Below, in pieces: positions 1 to 11,044 of a stretch of DNA of 64,000 nt. The stretch's first letter is position 1. Each line of letters opens with the position of its first letter. Origin of the DNA: Adiantum capillus-veneris. Its lineage: Eukaryota > Streptophyta > Polypodiopsida > Polypodiales > Pteridaceae. The notes below the pieces were generated by a model. It ran no database searches and had not been told where the DNA came from. It worked only from the letters and a program-made list of their open reading frames with translations. The position numbers and the translations under genes are program-made. The stretch is taken from contig CM043958.1 of assembly GCA_014529385.2 (NCBI GenBank), forward strand, positions 154,625,293-154,689,292. Reading direction: 5' to 3'.

Positions 1-240
1 GCCGCCTTGCTCTCCAAATTTGGGCCCTAGATCCCCTCTGACCGGGAGCCGTGCCATATAGTGATGAGGGTCGTGCAGGAAGCAGAAAAGCTTTGCTTCA
101 AATTGATTGAAAACCAAGAATTGAAAAGAAAGTTGATCATTATTAGTATGTGTCACGTGTCATTCCAACAGAGCAGTACCATATTCAAATGGTAAAGCTC
201 GCAATCCTCGACGAGAATATCGCGCAAACAACATGCAGTC

Positions 241-635
241 TTGCAAGAAACAAATCCAATAAAAGCTTCAGTGAAAGATTCCACAATGCATGATGGTCCA
301 CACAGTGTTCATTTGTCTGAGGGATTCAAAGGCTTCAAAGTTCAAGTTCCTGTGTGTGCGCCGGCAAGACAATTCCCCCATTCTGTTCTTACCATCTCAA
401 CTAATGTTGCCCTTCTCACGCTCACTGGAAAGCTCAATTTCAGCAGGCTCCATGAGGACGACCAAGAGGCCGACGGATCCTTGCCGTCCGTTGTGGACAG
501 TGAAGATGTAAGCAACATCAGTGGGCTCATGTCTGCGTCCTGCAAGGATCATGGGGCATTGGGGCCCGGCCGGGGGTGAAGAAACGGGTGCACTTTGCAG
601 ATGACGTGAGGGAGCGTCGTGGCGACAGTCGATAG
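241..635 (+). pseudogene. possible 3' exon remnant of a host gene (KKRVHFADDV C-terminus)
   Basis: A 112-codon open stretch (241-579) rich in acidic and Ser residues ends at a GC-rich run around 560-576. In the next frame the DNA continues as V-K-K-R-V-H-F-A-D-D-V-R-E-R-R-G-D-S-R followed by TAG at 633-635. A short basic 'KKRVxFADxV' tail is common near the C-terminus of many plant regulatory or uncharacterised proteins, so one indel in the G/C run could have separated body and tail. No ATG start, promoter or upstream exon is visible; the left edge of the window may cut them off. I do not recognise the protein. A chance open frame is a serious alternative. Confidence 0.25.
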
Positions 636-870
636 TACAGACTCAGATTTGCATGTGCAAGAGGTCTGTGCAGTCAGCAGACGACCATCTTCGTCACTAG
701 ATGCCCTCTCTGTCAATCAAGCAATCAAGCAGAGGTTGGAATTATGTATGTAGAGCTCACACATTGGAGACATTACTCAATTAAAGATTGTTACAATGTA
801 TTACAATCATTTACAATCGGCAATAAGAGTTTTCAACGTTGCAGCAGAAATGGGCGGCTTCAGCGCGCGC

Positions 871-906
<36 letters not shown>

Positions 907-1440
907 AAGAGAGAGAGCACGCCATCAAAACTCAGTCCCTGCTGTTCGAAGTAGACGAGGAAAAGATGGAATCCCTGTAAACCGCCCAAGGCAAAATTGC
1001 AAGACAATAATTTGAACGATCCCGATCTCACCGTCAACGGCACAAGTAGGAAGATTCAGAGGATGAAGAGAATTTTCGATGAGCGATATGGCCCTCTCAA
1101 GCTCTCCTATGGTGCACATGGTTTGAAGCTCACCATGGAAGCTCTGGAGTAGAATATTCCCACCTCTGCATCCCATGGGGGGTCTCGCCGCCGTCTGTCT
1201 CCCCAAATTTCAAACTTGAAAGGGTGGCCCAGCGGCTGCGTGGTTGACCTTTTCCACCTTTTACGGTCGATGCCACCAGAACCCGATTGCACACATGAGA
1301 ACAAAAAAAGCAACAAGTTGTTTATTGGCAGCGCAGATGCATGGGAGGCGCCAATAACCCATGCTGCTCTGGCGGAGACGCCGCCATGCAGTCGTCCATA
1401 GTACAGTCCTTTGTGCCTGCGCAAACCCACACCACCCTCC
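636..1440. other. unassigned DNA
   Basis: Apart from a (GA)n tract at about 871-918 I see no gene, RNA or mobile element here. The short open frames on both strands have no family resemblance and partly consist of the microsatellite. Confidence 0.5.
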
Positions 1441-1442
1441 AC

Positions 1443-1564
1443 ATTATTCAAGCTTGGTCGTCACTGCAAATATCCTGCAGCTGTCACGCGCGCGCGCGCA
1501 CACACACACACACACATTATTCAAGCTTGGTCGTCAAATATCCTGCAACTGTCACACACTCTGT

Positions 1565-1624
<60 letters not shown>
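1443..1624. repeat. tandem segment duplication with (CG)n(CA)n and (CA)n(GA)n microsatellites
   Basis: The segment beginning ATTATTCAAGCTTGGTCGTC occurs at about 1443 and again at about 1516. Each copy is followed by a TGTCAC...CA-rich run. The first copy ends in (CG)n(CA)n (1487-1516). The second ends in (CA)n(GA)n (1564-1624). This is a roughly 73-bp tandem duplication with independently expanded microsatellite tails. Confidence 0.7.
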
Positions 1625-1627
<3 letters not shown>

Positions 1628-1845
1628 CTGGATCTGGATGACAAGCTGTGCGAAGCCGACAATACACAACTCCTTTAAGCTACACCTACAATACTTGAGT
1701 TTATACAGTGCTGCAAGTTGGAGACACAAGTTACACGCTAGGCTAGTCGTTTGGTGAAATTACACAGAGCTATCCAAGCTCGGCACTGCCAGTAGCAAGT
1801 TCAACGTCGGCTGCAAATAGTATTATTTTCAGAATCAACAATTGC

Positions 1846-2204
1846 ATGCGCTGGCAGGTCTACATTTTTCCACTGTCATACATAGATTGTGCTGCTCTTC
1901 GGTCGAGTATAATGAATCCCTTGCTTGTGTTCTATTGGATCACTGCGGAGATGGAAAACGTAGGTTCGGATGTTACTCCAAGTGCCGTAGTACAAATGTT
2001 GCTTATTGTGCTCGTCATCTTCCTGTTCATATCGTCCCCTACTATTTTCCACGAACACCTTGAGGCATTAGCTGGAATTTGTGAATGGTGGATCTTTCCC
2101 CATCAACATGCTTTTTGGTCCCAGGTTCAAAGGCAGGTCTGGCTTCGCGAGGAGGATTACACGGACAAACTCTTCATAAAAAGGTACCGCATGCTTGAGC
2201 CGGT
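1846..2204 (+). pseudogene. PIF/Harbinger transposase, N-terminal part (before CACTA insertion)
   Basis: Open frame from ATG 1846 (or ATG 1912) to the CACTA junction. A strongly hydrophobic segment (V-V-Q-M-L-L-I-V-L-V-I-F-L-F-I) lies about 50-65 codons in. After it come W-W-x(5)-H-x-F-W and the R-Q-V-W-L-R-E-E-D-Y-T-D-K-L-F-I-K-R-Y-R-M motif, which matches the region just before the helix-turn-helix of PIF-like transposases (the 'W..K.RMS...F' region). The frame stops being transposase exactly where CACTACAAGAG begins. It resumes at 9903 in phase when the insertion and one GGT copy are ignored. Role: with the Myb-like partner it would have cut and pasted the Harbinger element. It is inactive now because it is interrupted. 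Confidence 0.8.
2202..2204. repeat. target-site duplication GGT, left of CACTA
   Basis: GGT immediately precedes CACTACAAGAG at 2205 and is repeated directly after the right terminus at 9900-9902. A 3-bp duplication is the hallmark of CACTA transposition. Confidence 0.9.
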
Positions 2205-2345
2205 CACTACAAGAGGTGCTTCACATTAGCGATGCTCGCATTGGGACGCTCAAAAGTGAAAATCCACGATGTCGTTATGTGCGTCTTTATTTTTTTTGTT
2301 GCATAGCGACGCCTATAGCGAACTCAGATCTCAGAGCTGAGTTTC
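2205..2345. promoter_or_regulatory. CACTA left terminus and subterminal repeats
   Basis: The 11-bp terminal inverted repeat is followed by at least six short motifs of the form TAGCGATG, GGGACGCTC, GATGTCG, TAGCGACG, TATAGCGAA and TTCGACGCTC. In En/Spm elements such repeats bind TNPA and position the transposase. The binding role here is inferred from the family; the motifs are seen directly. Confidence 0.8.
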
Positions 2346-2385
2346 GACGCTCAAGCAAAACCCGCGCTCTCCCTCTCTCTCTCTC

Positions 2386-2395
2386 TCCCCCCCCC

Positions 2396-2426
<31 letters not shown>

Positions 2427-2492
2427 ACACACACGAGGAAAGGAAAGAGAGCAAGGTATGCTCCTTCCCTCTCCTCTCTCTCATGTTCCCTA

Positions 2493-2548
<56 letters not shown>

Positions 2549-2570
2549 ACACACATTGTGTCTTTGAAAG

Positions 2571-2611
<41 letters not shown>

Positions 2612-2676
2612 CACATGCATAAACAAAAAACACATACACATGGACACATGCATAAGCAAAGAATGCATACACACAC

Positions 2677-2716
<40 letters not shown>

Positions 2717-2728
2717 AAGAGAGAGAAT

Positions 2729-2809
<81 letters not shown>

Positions 2810-2970
2810 CAAAGAGAAATAGAGAGAGAGTGGAGAAAACAAAGAGAAAGAGAAAGAGGGAGAGGGAGAGAGAGAGAGAGAAAAAAAAATCAAAGAGAGA
2901 GAGGGGGAGAAGACAAAAAGAGAGAGGTAAGGGGAGAAAACAAAGAGAGAGAGAGAGAGAGAGATAGATG
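2386..2970. repeat. microsatellite cluster: poly-C, (CA)n, (CT)n, (GA)n, (TA)n
   Basis: In order: poly-C about 2387-2412, (CA)n to 2434, (CT)n(CA)n about 2497-2553, (GA)n about 2572-2607, (GA)n about 2680-2714, (TA)n about 2733-2804, then imperfect GA-rich DNA to 2970. The long open frames across this block on both strands are translations of dinucleotide repeat and are not genes. The block lies inside the CACTA element. Confidence 0.9.
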
Positions 2971-2989
2971 AAAAAGGTAGAGAAAATAT

Positions 2990-3505
2990 GAAATGAAATG
3001 TTATAAGATTTAGGGTTAGGTTAGATTTAAAATTACATTTAAAATTAAGTTAGGTTAAGATCAGAGATTAAGTTAGATTACATTTAACTTATATTAAAAA
3101 TTTACGTTAAATTTAAAATTAGGTTAAACTTAAGATTGCGTTAAGATTTAAATTAGATTTAAAATTAGGTTAGATTTAGGTTTATGTTGAGTTTAAGATT
3201 ATGTTAGATTTAAATTTACGTTAGATTTAAAATTAGCTATGTTAAATTACATTTAGATTTAGAATTTAAGATTGGATTAGATTTAGGTTTATGTTGCTCG
3301 AGTTTAAGAATAGATTTAGATTTAGATTTAAGATTAAAACAAGATTTAAGATAAGATTAGATTTACATTTAAGTTCAATTACATTTAAGTTTAGGTTAGA
3401 TTTAAGATTAGATTAGATTTAAGTTTATGTTGAGTTTGATTAGATTATATCTAGATTTATGTTAGATTAGATTAGATTAGATTTAGGTTAGATTTTAGGA
3501 CATGT
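2990..3505. repeat. degenerate (TTTAGATTA/AGGTTAGATTTA)n block
   Basis: About 500 bp made of variants of GATTTAGGTTAGATTTAAGATTAGATT, with no open frame. One TTTAGGGTTAGG stretch near 3010 resembles plant telomere repeat but does not extend. It is internal to CACTA and probably noncoding filler that expanded by slippage. Confidence 0.75.
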
Positions 3506-3820
3506 CAATGAAGGCTTTGCCCAAAGAGCAAACACTAGGTACACATTGCAAGTGCATGCACTATGTGTGTAGGGAGGAGCATAGGTGTGTGTGATGGGCT
3601 CAATAGCTGGTGTGGTATAGCGGTTCTAGTGATAGTTATTAGCATAAGGGTTATAGTAGTAGGGTTGAAGTGCGCCTGGCTCAAGGGGTGGTGGTGGGTC
3701 CTCCACCCATGAATAGTTTGCACCTTTGTATGCTGTATAATGCTCTTTGATTTTGCGCTCACATCCTACGAAATCCATGGCCACGTGCAGCTCCACCACT
3801 TGGTTTTTTGACTGTGTGCG

Positions 3821-3822
<2 letters not shown>
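3506..3822. other. CACTA internal region without recognised gene
   Basis: No domain recognised on either strand. A 75-codon open frame on - (3762-3535) is rich in His, Thr and Pro and has no family resemblance that I can see. It could be part of an extra CACTA-encoded exon. Confidence 0.4.
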
Positions 3823-4308
<486 letters not shown>

Positions 4309-4738
4309 GCTGAAAATTTTGAGTTATCGACTTGCCTCTTCCATCACTCAAGTTGAATAGGAGAAGAACGTGTTCTGTTGCTGCCTAGCCTTTGAACATT
4401 CCAAAGCTACAAGCACCTTCAAGCTCTACATAAAAAAAGAGAGAGATGGTTAGGCTTCTTGTAGGCTTAGATTTCCTTGCAAGCTCAATCATCCACTACT
4501 GTGAAGAGATGTTGAGATGGTGTGAATTGCTACAGCTAGAGAAGAGGCAAAGGGGTTTTGTCCACTACATGCACTATCATGTAGACGTGGGTGTGTAGAT
4601 TTCTCGTACCCACAAATATAGGCATTGTCCAATAAAGATGCGATTATAACCCGGTGGTTTTGATCTCCGTGCACCTCTAGACCGAGGTGTGCGGGGATCG
4701 GACATGACTAGAAAATGTGAGGTAGTTTACAGTGTGAA

Positions 4739-4773
<35 letters not shown>

Positions 4774-4831
4774 CGGAGAATGCCAATAAAAGATTAAATC
4801 TATGTCCAGGTTATAAGGTTTTACATTCATT

Positions 4832-7341
4832 ATGAGTAGTGACGAGGATGTGGGGCCGTCCAACCGAAACACCTATCTCTCAACAAGGATCTTATGTCCT
4901 TGTAATCAATGCAAGCATGCTGTGTGACGGACAAGACGCGTTTCTTTGTAGCACGTTCACGAATTTGGCGAGTTTGATCCATCTATTATAGATCAAGTTG
5001 TTGCCAATTATAACTCGTCAGACTCTGACGCTGGTCAACATGCAGCAATCTTGCAACCCAATAGACATGTTCGCAGGCGCTTTGGTCAAGCAGTATACGT
5101 GAGGCCACAAGATGTAGCCTCTGACAACCGGGAGGATGATCATGCACACCACATTCCCAATGAGGCAATGTTTGAGCCCGAGATCGATGAAATGATCGAG
5201 ACGATCATGGATTCAGAAAGGCTTATCTATGATGATATGAAAAGTGAAGCCGATACGCCATTGTATGATGGAGCACGTGTGTCTAGATTGAAGGCGCTCC
5301 TGGTTCTTCTCAACATGCAAGAAAAGTTTGGATGGAGTGACACTAGCGTCACAATGCTTTTCAGGTGATCTAGTACAATGTGTTTACTTAAATAAAAAAC
5401 TCTAGATGTATAATGATCTCATATATTACTTACACAAGTGTACCGCATTTTTTTCGCTGTGTAGATTGCTGAAAGAGGACAACTGCCAGCTGATAATGTG
5501 ATGCCAGATTCCAAAGAGGAAGCAAGAAAGATCTTTGGAAACTTGGGGATGGGTTACAATTTGATTCATGCTTCTCCTAACGACTGCATTCTTTTCAGAG
5601 GGAAATACATAGACACGGAGAAGTGTCCGAAATGTCATGATTCCTATAGATATCTAGTAGATCTCCACGGAACAAAAATTCCACAAAAGGTTTTGCAACA
5701 TTTTTCTCTGCTTCCTCGCATCAAGCATTTCTTCGAATGTAAGTACATGGCCGCCCTAGCATCATGGCACGAGGAGAATAGATCTTCGGATGGTATGCTA
5801 CAGATCTTTGTAGATTGTGCAACCTGGAGACATATAGATGATACATGGCCGGATTTTGCCAGGGAAGCTCAAAATTTACGCATAGACCTGGCTATGGATG
5901 GCGTAAATCCATTTGGTCAGAGATCAACATCTTAAAGTGTATGGCCCGTTATCATCATCAACTACAACATTCCCCCGTGGTTGACTACCAATTAGAAGGG
6001 GCACAATGTGGCTAAGCTTGATTGTGCCGGGGCGATATAAAGTGAAGAATATGGATGTGTATCTTCGTCCCCACTATTGGAAGAGCTACAACAATTGTGG
6101 ATTGGTATAGAAGTGGTGGATATGAACCGACACACAGGTCGATGAAATGCTTTGATCAGAGGCATTCTAATGTGGACCATGCATGACTATCCCGGACTAA
6201 AAAAATGCTCATGTGATTTAACCTCAAACTCAAACACTGTAAATCTTGGTTTTTCTCAAGCTTATCTATTGTCATGTGTATACATGCAGGGCTTCAAACA
6301 AGCAGATACAGAGCATGTGTCACATGTGGACCTAGACTTAATGCACATTGGGCGCCCTCAATGAAGAAGCAAATCTACGAAGGTCATCAAGGGTATCTTC
6401 CAAAGAATCATGTGTTACGGGATGGCTTTTTGAAAAGAGAGCCACCAAGATATCTACACAAGCATGGTTAGAGCAGAAGGAGATGTGTGATGACGGTTTC
6501 CCCCCAGGGATGAAGAGACTCTCTCTATGGTACGAGTTACCATATTGGCCCAGACTCATGATCAATCACTTGCTCGATCCAATGCACATATTCAAGAATG
6601 TGGATAATCTACTGTGGGACCATCTGGTCGGCAAGAAAGATACTTTGGGAGCCAAGGTTGACCTTAGAAATGTGGATCGTATGGAGAAATATTGGTCGTA
6701 GATAACATCTGATGGATCGATAAAACTCCTTAAAGCGCCATGGAACTCACTTACTTTGGCACGCTACAAGAGATTTTAAGAATCAATTATAGAGGATTTT
6801 TTGTCGACTTGTTCGACGTGCAATTGTTCAATATAAACATGGAGGGTTGCAATGCTACTGTGCGCAGAGGAGAGTCTATTTTCCTTGAGGTGGATTCAAC
6901 TGAAAAATGGACCAACCTTAGAGACACTTTCGTACTACCCGAGCATTGTGAACAAGTAAGTACATAAATAGTTAACATCCAATTTTAGAAGTTATGTGCT
7001 TGTAAGCTCTCATATAAGTTATGTGGCTCTGGTAGGTGATATTTCATCCTACAAAGTTTGCATCAAACTGGTGGTACGTCATAGAGGTAGCCCCTCGTAG
7101 TGCAGGGACGTATGAGGGCTACCATGTACCAATCACAGTGGCATCAATGGAGGAGATCGGAGAAGATGCTTAGTCAGAATCCGCTAAGGTGGTGCGAGAC
7201 GAGCATCAAGCTGCTACTCTCCATGGGGTGTATGCAGAGGATCTACAAAATGAAACGGAGGACATCTGCCTAAACGGATAGCTCTATATAGACATAGGGA
7301 GTTATGCTGAGCTATGCGAGGATGAGAGAGAGCTCTCTTAA
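4832..7341 (+). pseudogene. CACTA TNP2-type transposase (broken, internally deleted)
   Basis: The start is ATG 4832 (M-S-S-D-E-D-V), followed by I-L-C-P-C-N-Q-C-K, the zinc-binding start of the transposase-associated domain. A stop follows at once. 5051-5366: L-Y-D-G-A-R-V-S-R-L-K-A-L-L and G-W-S-D-T-S. 5467-5935 (probably after an intron): A-R-K-I-F-G-N-L-G-M-G-Y, C-P-K-C, K-I-P-Q-K-V-L, M-D-G-V-N-P-F-G; all are tnp2-domain landmarks. 5938-6700: further tnp2 segments in shifting frames, ending L-P-Y-W-P-R-L-M and L-D-P-M-H-I-F-K-N-V. At about 6735 an L-K-A-P-W motif runs directly into the C-terminal domain (T-Y-F-G-T-L-Q-E-I-L, then W-W-Y-V-I-E-V-A at about 7060), so several hundred codons are missing. 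The C-terminal frame runs to TAA 7339-7341 with two in-frame stops. Role in an intact copy: cutting at CACTA ends with a TNPA-like partner. Confidence 0.88.
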
Positions 7342-7566
7342 AGCCATAAACATTGTATTTGAACAATTTTGCTCCGTTTTATAATATATATTGTATTCAC
7401 ATGGCTTTTTGTACATTCCTGTCTATATGCTATACTTGAGAAATTTAAATTGTGTTTAATTGTCATTGCTTCCACTCCATGTATGCTCTAGGTACGTTCT
7501 CACGAGTAGGGACACTCCTCGGTGTGTCGTGAAAGTCTAATACGCTGACGCAGCACTACGCTTTGA
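7342..7566. other. CACTA intergenic region
   Basis: AT-rich after the transposase stop, with AATATATATTGTATT-like stretches that could serve as 3'-end signals. No gene seen. Confidence 0.4.
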
Positions 7567-7687
7567 GTGAAATGGAGATTGAGGCTGCAATCGCGAAGAA
7601 GGTGATCTGTCTCTGCTCATAGATGCTGCATCTATGAGCAGGGATGGATCACCTCTTTCGTGATTGCAGCCTCAGTCTCCATCTCAC
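7567..7687. repeat. 121-bp near-perfect hairpin inside CACTA
   Basis: Two arms of about 60 nt (7567-7626 and 7628-7687) are symmetric about base 7627. The innermost 12 bp on each side (7615-7626 and 7628-7639) pair perfectly. Only a few mismatches occur further out. The arm ends read GTGA...TCAC. It lies between the two CACTA genes. It could be a small inverted-repeat insertion or a fold-back source of small RNA; the sequence alone does not decide. Confidence 0.9.
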
Positions 7688-7790
7688 TACGAGTTTCACC
7701 CTTTTACAAGATAAGTAGAATGCACACAGGAGACAAACTCACAAGAACTTCACAGGAATCTCTCTACACAGGAATCCCTCCCCCTTTATG

Positions 7791-7796
<6 letters not shown>

Positions 7797-7826
<30 letters not shown>
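7797..7826. repeat. (CT)n microsatellite
   Basis: Short pure CT tract, flanked on both sides by similar ACACA(G/A)GAATCCCTCCCC sequence (about 7764 and 7828). The local segment was therefore duplicated. Confidence 0.8.
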
Positions 7827-7828
<2 letters not shown>

Positions 7829-7929
7829 ACAAGAATCCCTCCCCTATTATCTATAGTATAGATTATAAGTTGTCCATGTTTTCTTCTCCATTCAATATTA
7901 AGATTAAATGTTTGTGTGGTTAATGTAGG

Positions 7930-9082
7930 TTGGATGATGATGAGTTTCTTTCTTCTTTGTCACCCGAGCAGAGGAGATGGTATGAGGAGCGTCATCACTC
8001 TGGAGCACCATCACATTATTCCACTCCTTCAGCGTCTCCCTCTGTTTCGGAGCATTTTGTGCGCTCCAAAGCTTCGGTGTCAACGAGACGATCTTCCCAC
8101 TCGTCTAGGCAATGATGCTCTAGTGGTGGCTGCGATGGTTGCTATGGGGATGCCGCCGCTGATGCCTCGACACCGCCTTGTGTTCGATGAGGCTCCTTAC
8201 CTTCCTCTTCTTTGCCTGTCCCCACACCAGCCACATCATCGCCATCTACGCCAGGTTTTGCACGGCTATCGGACGTTCCTGGCTACACACCACTAGCCAC
8301 TCCTCCGAGAGTCACCCCAGTTGACACTCCTCGATTCGAGGCCCAGACTCCAGTGGAGACACTTGACGTTCGTTCCCCCATCAAGATGCCACTAGAGACC
8401 CCTGCCAAGACACCCAGGTTCATACGTCATAGGCGAGAGGGCTTGCCATACTTGGTCGACATCAACGGCGGTATCATCTTGGATTTCGAAGGCAAGAAGG
8501 TGATCTCGCGCATGCGCCGTGTTTGATCTCAGGTGCTTAGACACTACATAATAAACACCTAAAGTTAAGTGCCAAGTGAATTAAAAGACAGAGTCATCAG
8601 CATGCTGCATGACGAGTTTCCCGTGTTAAGTCGGGATGAGCGCTTCAATGAAGACCTGATGAAGTTTTGAATGCGCGAATACTGCAAGCACAAGCATTCT
8701 GAAGTACAAAAAGCAATAAAGAATGGGTGGAACAGACCATATTAGAAGAATGCAAAGCGAGGAGCACGCAAGAATCCAGACAAGTGGAAGCAACAAAAGG
8801 AGGCAACCAAAGCGCGCGTAGAGACATGGAGCGCGCACCACTTGGGGAGTGGCGAGTAGGCATCATTTGAGGCCGATTTTGTAAGGGTTTTTGCATTGCT
8901 CTTTAGGTTTGGTAGTTACGTCTATTTGTACTTTTAAATTCTAACATAATGGATTCTTTGTATGTTTTGAACAGTGGTCAATGAGACAAGACCTGACCCC
9001 ACACCGTACGAGCACGAGTATGCAGACAGAAAGGGCTTAAATGCCTTGATGAGCATTCTGAGTTCTCGCTGGGGCATGGTTA
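7930..9082 (+). pseudogene. second CACTA gene (plant transposase 24 / TNPA-like)
   Basis: 7930-8115 reads D-D-D-E-F-L-S-S-L-S-P-E-Q-R-R-W-Y and then Ser/His-rich sequence. After a frame change, 8212-8526 is a Thr/Pro-rich linker followed by L-P-Y-L-V-D-I-N-G-G-I-I-L-D-F-E-G-K-K-V-I-S. 8575-8870, with stops, holds M-L-H-D-E-F-P and a basic K-N-A-K-R-G-A-R-K-N-P-D-K-W segment followed by a W-S-A-H-H-L-G-S-G-E-like motif. That order is typical of the En/Spm 'plant transposase 24' protein. About 8973-9080 looks like a further exon (P-T-P-Y-E-H-E-Y-A-D-R-K-G, S-S-R-W-G-M). A possible last exon lies at about 9194-9240 (T-P-L-G-R-N-I-E-T). In a working element this protein would bind the subterminal repeats. 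Stops and frameshifts make it nonfunctional. The family call is moderately sure. Confidence 0.65.
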
Positions 9083-9684
9083 GTATTTCACTTTACTCTT
9101 TTACATTTGTTGTAGTTTAATGATAAGCTATGAAAATATATTGGCTTGTAAATTATATGTTTATACTTACAGAAAGTCTTTTTTTTTTGGTAGAATTCGA
9201 CAGATACGCCGCTTGGACGCAATATTGAGACGTCTGATTAGACGACGTCAGTCTAGCCGTAGCCCAATAGCATTAGTTTCCTTTTGTCATAGCATGTATA
9301 ATGAGATGACGGTATACGTCTTTTTGTAACTATTGGAAAACCATGTATTTTCTCAATAACGATAATGGTGTTGTAACTATTACATTTGCAAAGCTTAACA
9401 ATCAAGTGATTTTGCCTATGATGTGTACAATTGTCATTGATTTACTTTCATCAATTTACTTTTGTTAGTTCTGTATCTTTATTCTGCAAACAATACTATG
9501 CATGATGGAGTTAATGGTTATATTGTCTTGTGGGCGACTACTTTGGGTCTATACCTTGCACTTTCTTTGAAAGGTGAATCTGGGCTTATCTTGGATTCAT
9601 TTAGGTTTACTTTATTATTGAAACATTCAATATGGTTGATGGGTGGTAGGTCATTCAATGCACTGCCACCCAAAATTTTTTACT
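9083..9684. other. CACTA 3' noncoding region
   Basis: AT-rich, no recognised gene beyond the possible short terminal exon near 9194-9240. Open frames at 9462-9701 show no family resemblance. Confidence 0.4.
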
Positions 9685-9899
9685 CTCGGATGTCGCTATA
9701 AGCATCGCTATATAAGGCTCTGCAACGTCGCTATGAGCGTCGCTATAAGAAGCTTGCAACCATCGCTATCTCTGTTGCTATATAGCGATGCAAATAGCGA
9801 CGTTCTTGTAGCGATGATATTAGCGACACTGGGGAGTATAAAAACCCAATGTATTTCCATTGCAAAAGACATCACAAGTGCACACAATCTCTTGTAGTG
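9685..9899. promoter_or_regulatory. CACTA right terminus and subterminal repeats
   Basis: At least nine copies of GTCGCTA, ATCGCTA or TAGCGA(C/T) lie between 9689 and 9830 in both orientations, then the exact inverse terminal repeat CTCTTGTAGTG at 9889-9899. The motif matches the left subterminal zone. Confidence 0.85.
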
Positions 9900-9902
9900 G
9901 GT
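9900..9902. repeat. target-site duplication GGT, right of CACTA
   Basis: Direct repeat of 2202-2204. Removing 2205-9902 would rejoin the Harbinger transposase frame in phase. Confidence 0.9.
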
Positions 9903-10900
9903 CTTTCAAGTTCTTTTACAAGCTATTGTGCCTTTTCTTCCATCAATCGATAGAGATAATTTTGTCATCCTCCGATAGACCCCAAAAAAGCTCTAAGCTT
10001 TACCTTACATAGGCTAGCCCACAATGATTCCACCACTCATATTAGTGACACATTTGGTGTCGCTGAATCCACTGTACGCAAGTATTGCAACATTGTGGTG
10101 GACATCCTTGCCACACAATTATGTCCACAATATATCTCCGTTCCGTGTGAATGGCTTGATCATATTATAGCTGATTTCTCGGCCATCACTATGTTGCCAA
10201 ATGTATGTGGCGCGATAGATGGCACTCACATAAGGTTATCTAGGAGACCAAGGCAACATAACACTCTAGCACAATATTGGTGTAAACATCATTTTCACTC
10301 CATTTTGTTGCAAGCAGTGTGTGATGTGCGTAAGAAGTTGTGGGATGTGTGTGAGCGTGCCTGGCGGCACTAACGACACTGCACATTGGAAGAGCTCTGC
10401 TTTGTATAGGTGCATGCGGTCTCACCAAGTACTCCCTACTCCAGTAATTATGCTGGAGCGATTACGTATTCAACCATAACTCCTCGCAGACAAAGGCTAT
10501 GGTTCTTCGTCTATGATGATCACGCCTTTTGCATAGGGTAACGCTCCTAGTCAGGGACCCTAGATGAATATAATCGACACATTTTTGGAGGACAAGTTAC
10601 AATAGAAAATGTCTTTGGCATCATGAAGAACAGGTGGTGCACTCTGAAAAGTATGCCTGTGGACCTTAGGCAAGCTCCGTCTATGTCATTGCATGTTGTG
10701 TGTTGCATAATTTCTTGGCAGAGCATGGTGTGCATGAAATGGATAGAGAAGACCAATTTGATCCCCATCCCAATATTATGCCCGCCCCAATAAGTGCTAG
10801 GATCAGAGAGCGTATTCTAGGCCAAAGAATGTGCAACATTCTGTATAGGGATTGGGTTGCTCACTATCAATTAGCAAATCCCAATGCTAGAAGAGATTGA
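9903..10900 (+). pseudogene. PIF/Harbinger transposase, catalytic part (after CACTA insertion)
   Basis: The frame continues from 2204 to a stop near 9975 (C-G-A-TAG). It is then open in the next frame from about 9977 to 10373. T-H-I-S-D-T-F-G-V-A-E-S-T-V-R-K-Y is the helix-turn-helix. G-A-I-D-G-T-H-I (Asp codon at 10218) is the first catalytic Asp. After a frameshift, G-G-T-N-D-T-A-H-W (about 10364) and A-D-K-G-Y-G (about 10488) are candidates for the second Asp block, and T-I-E-N-V-F-G-I-M-K-N-R-W (about 10600) carries the Glu. The final frame runs to TGA 10898-10900 (ending N-A-R-R-D). The DDE residues are still recognisable, but at least one stop and several frameshifts separate them. Family: DDE superfamily nuclease related to PIF, Pong and HARBI1. 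Confidence 0.88.
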
Positions 10901-11044
10901 CCACAATGCCTGCTATTGGGACATTTTAGGAATCATTTTTGCACTCTTGCACGATGTCTACTTCTTTCTAAGTCTTTGTGCTTGGCTCTAACTCAATCTA
11001 TCTTTGTCAATCACTAACTCTCTGTCTCTCTCTAACTCTATATC
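10901..11044. other. Harbinger 3' noncoding spacer
   Basis: Pyrimidine-rich lead-in to the CTAAC satellite. No gene seen. Confidence 0.4.

Noticed and set aside
1912-2063. Membrane protein gene suggested by the hydrophobic run
   Set aside because: The same frame continues into PIF/Harbinger transposase motifs; the hydrophobic run is part of that N-terminus.
2195-2971. 258-codon plus-strand open frame and 129-180 codon minus-strand frames
   Set aside because: They translate poly-C, CA, GA and TA repeats; low complexity on both strands, no protein.
3005-3020. Telomere repeat (TTTAGGGTTAGG)
   Set aside because: Only one or two partial units inside a degenerate TTTAGATT block internal to CACTA.
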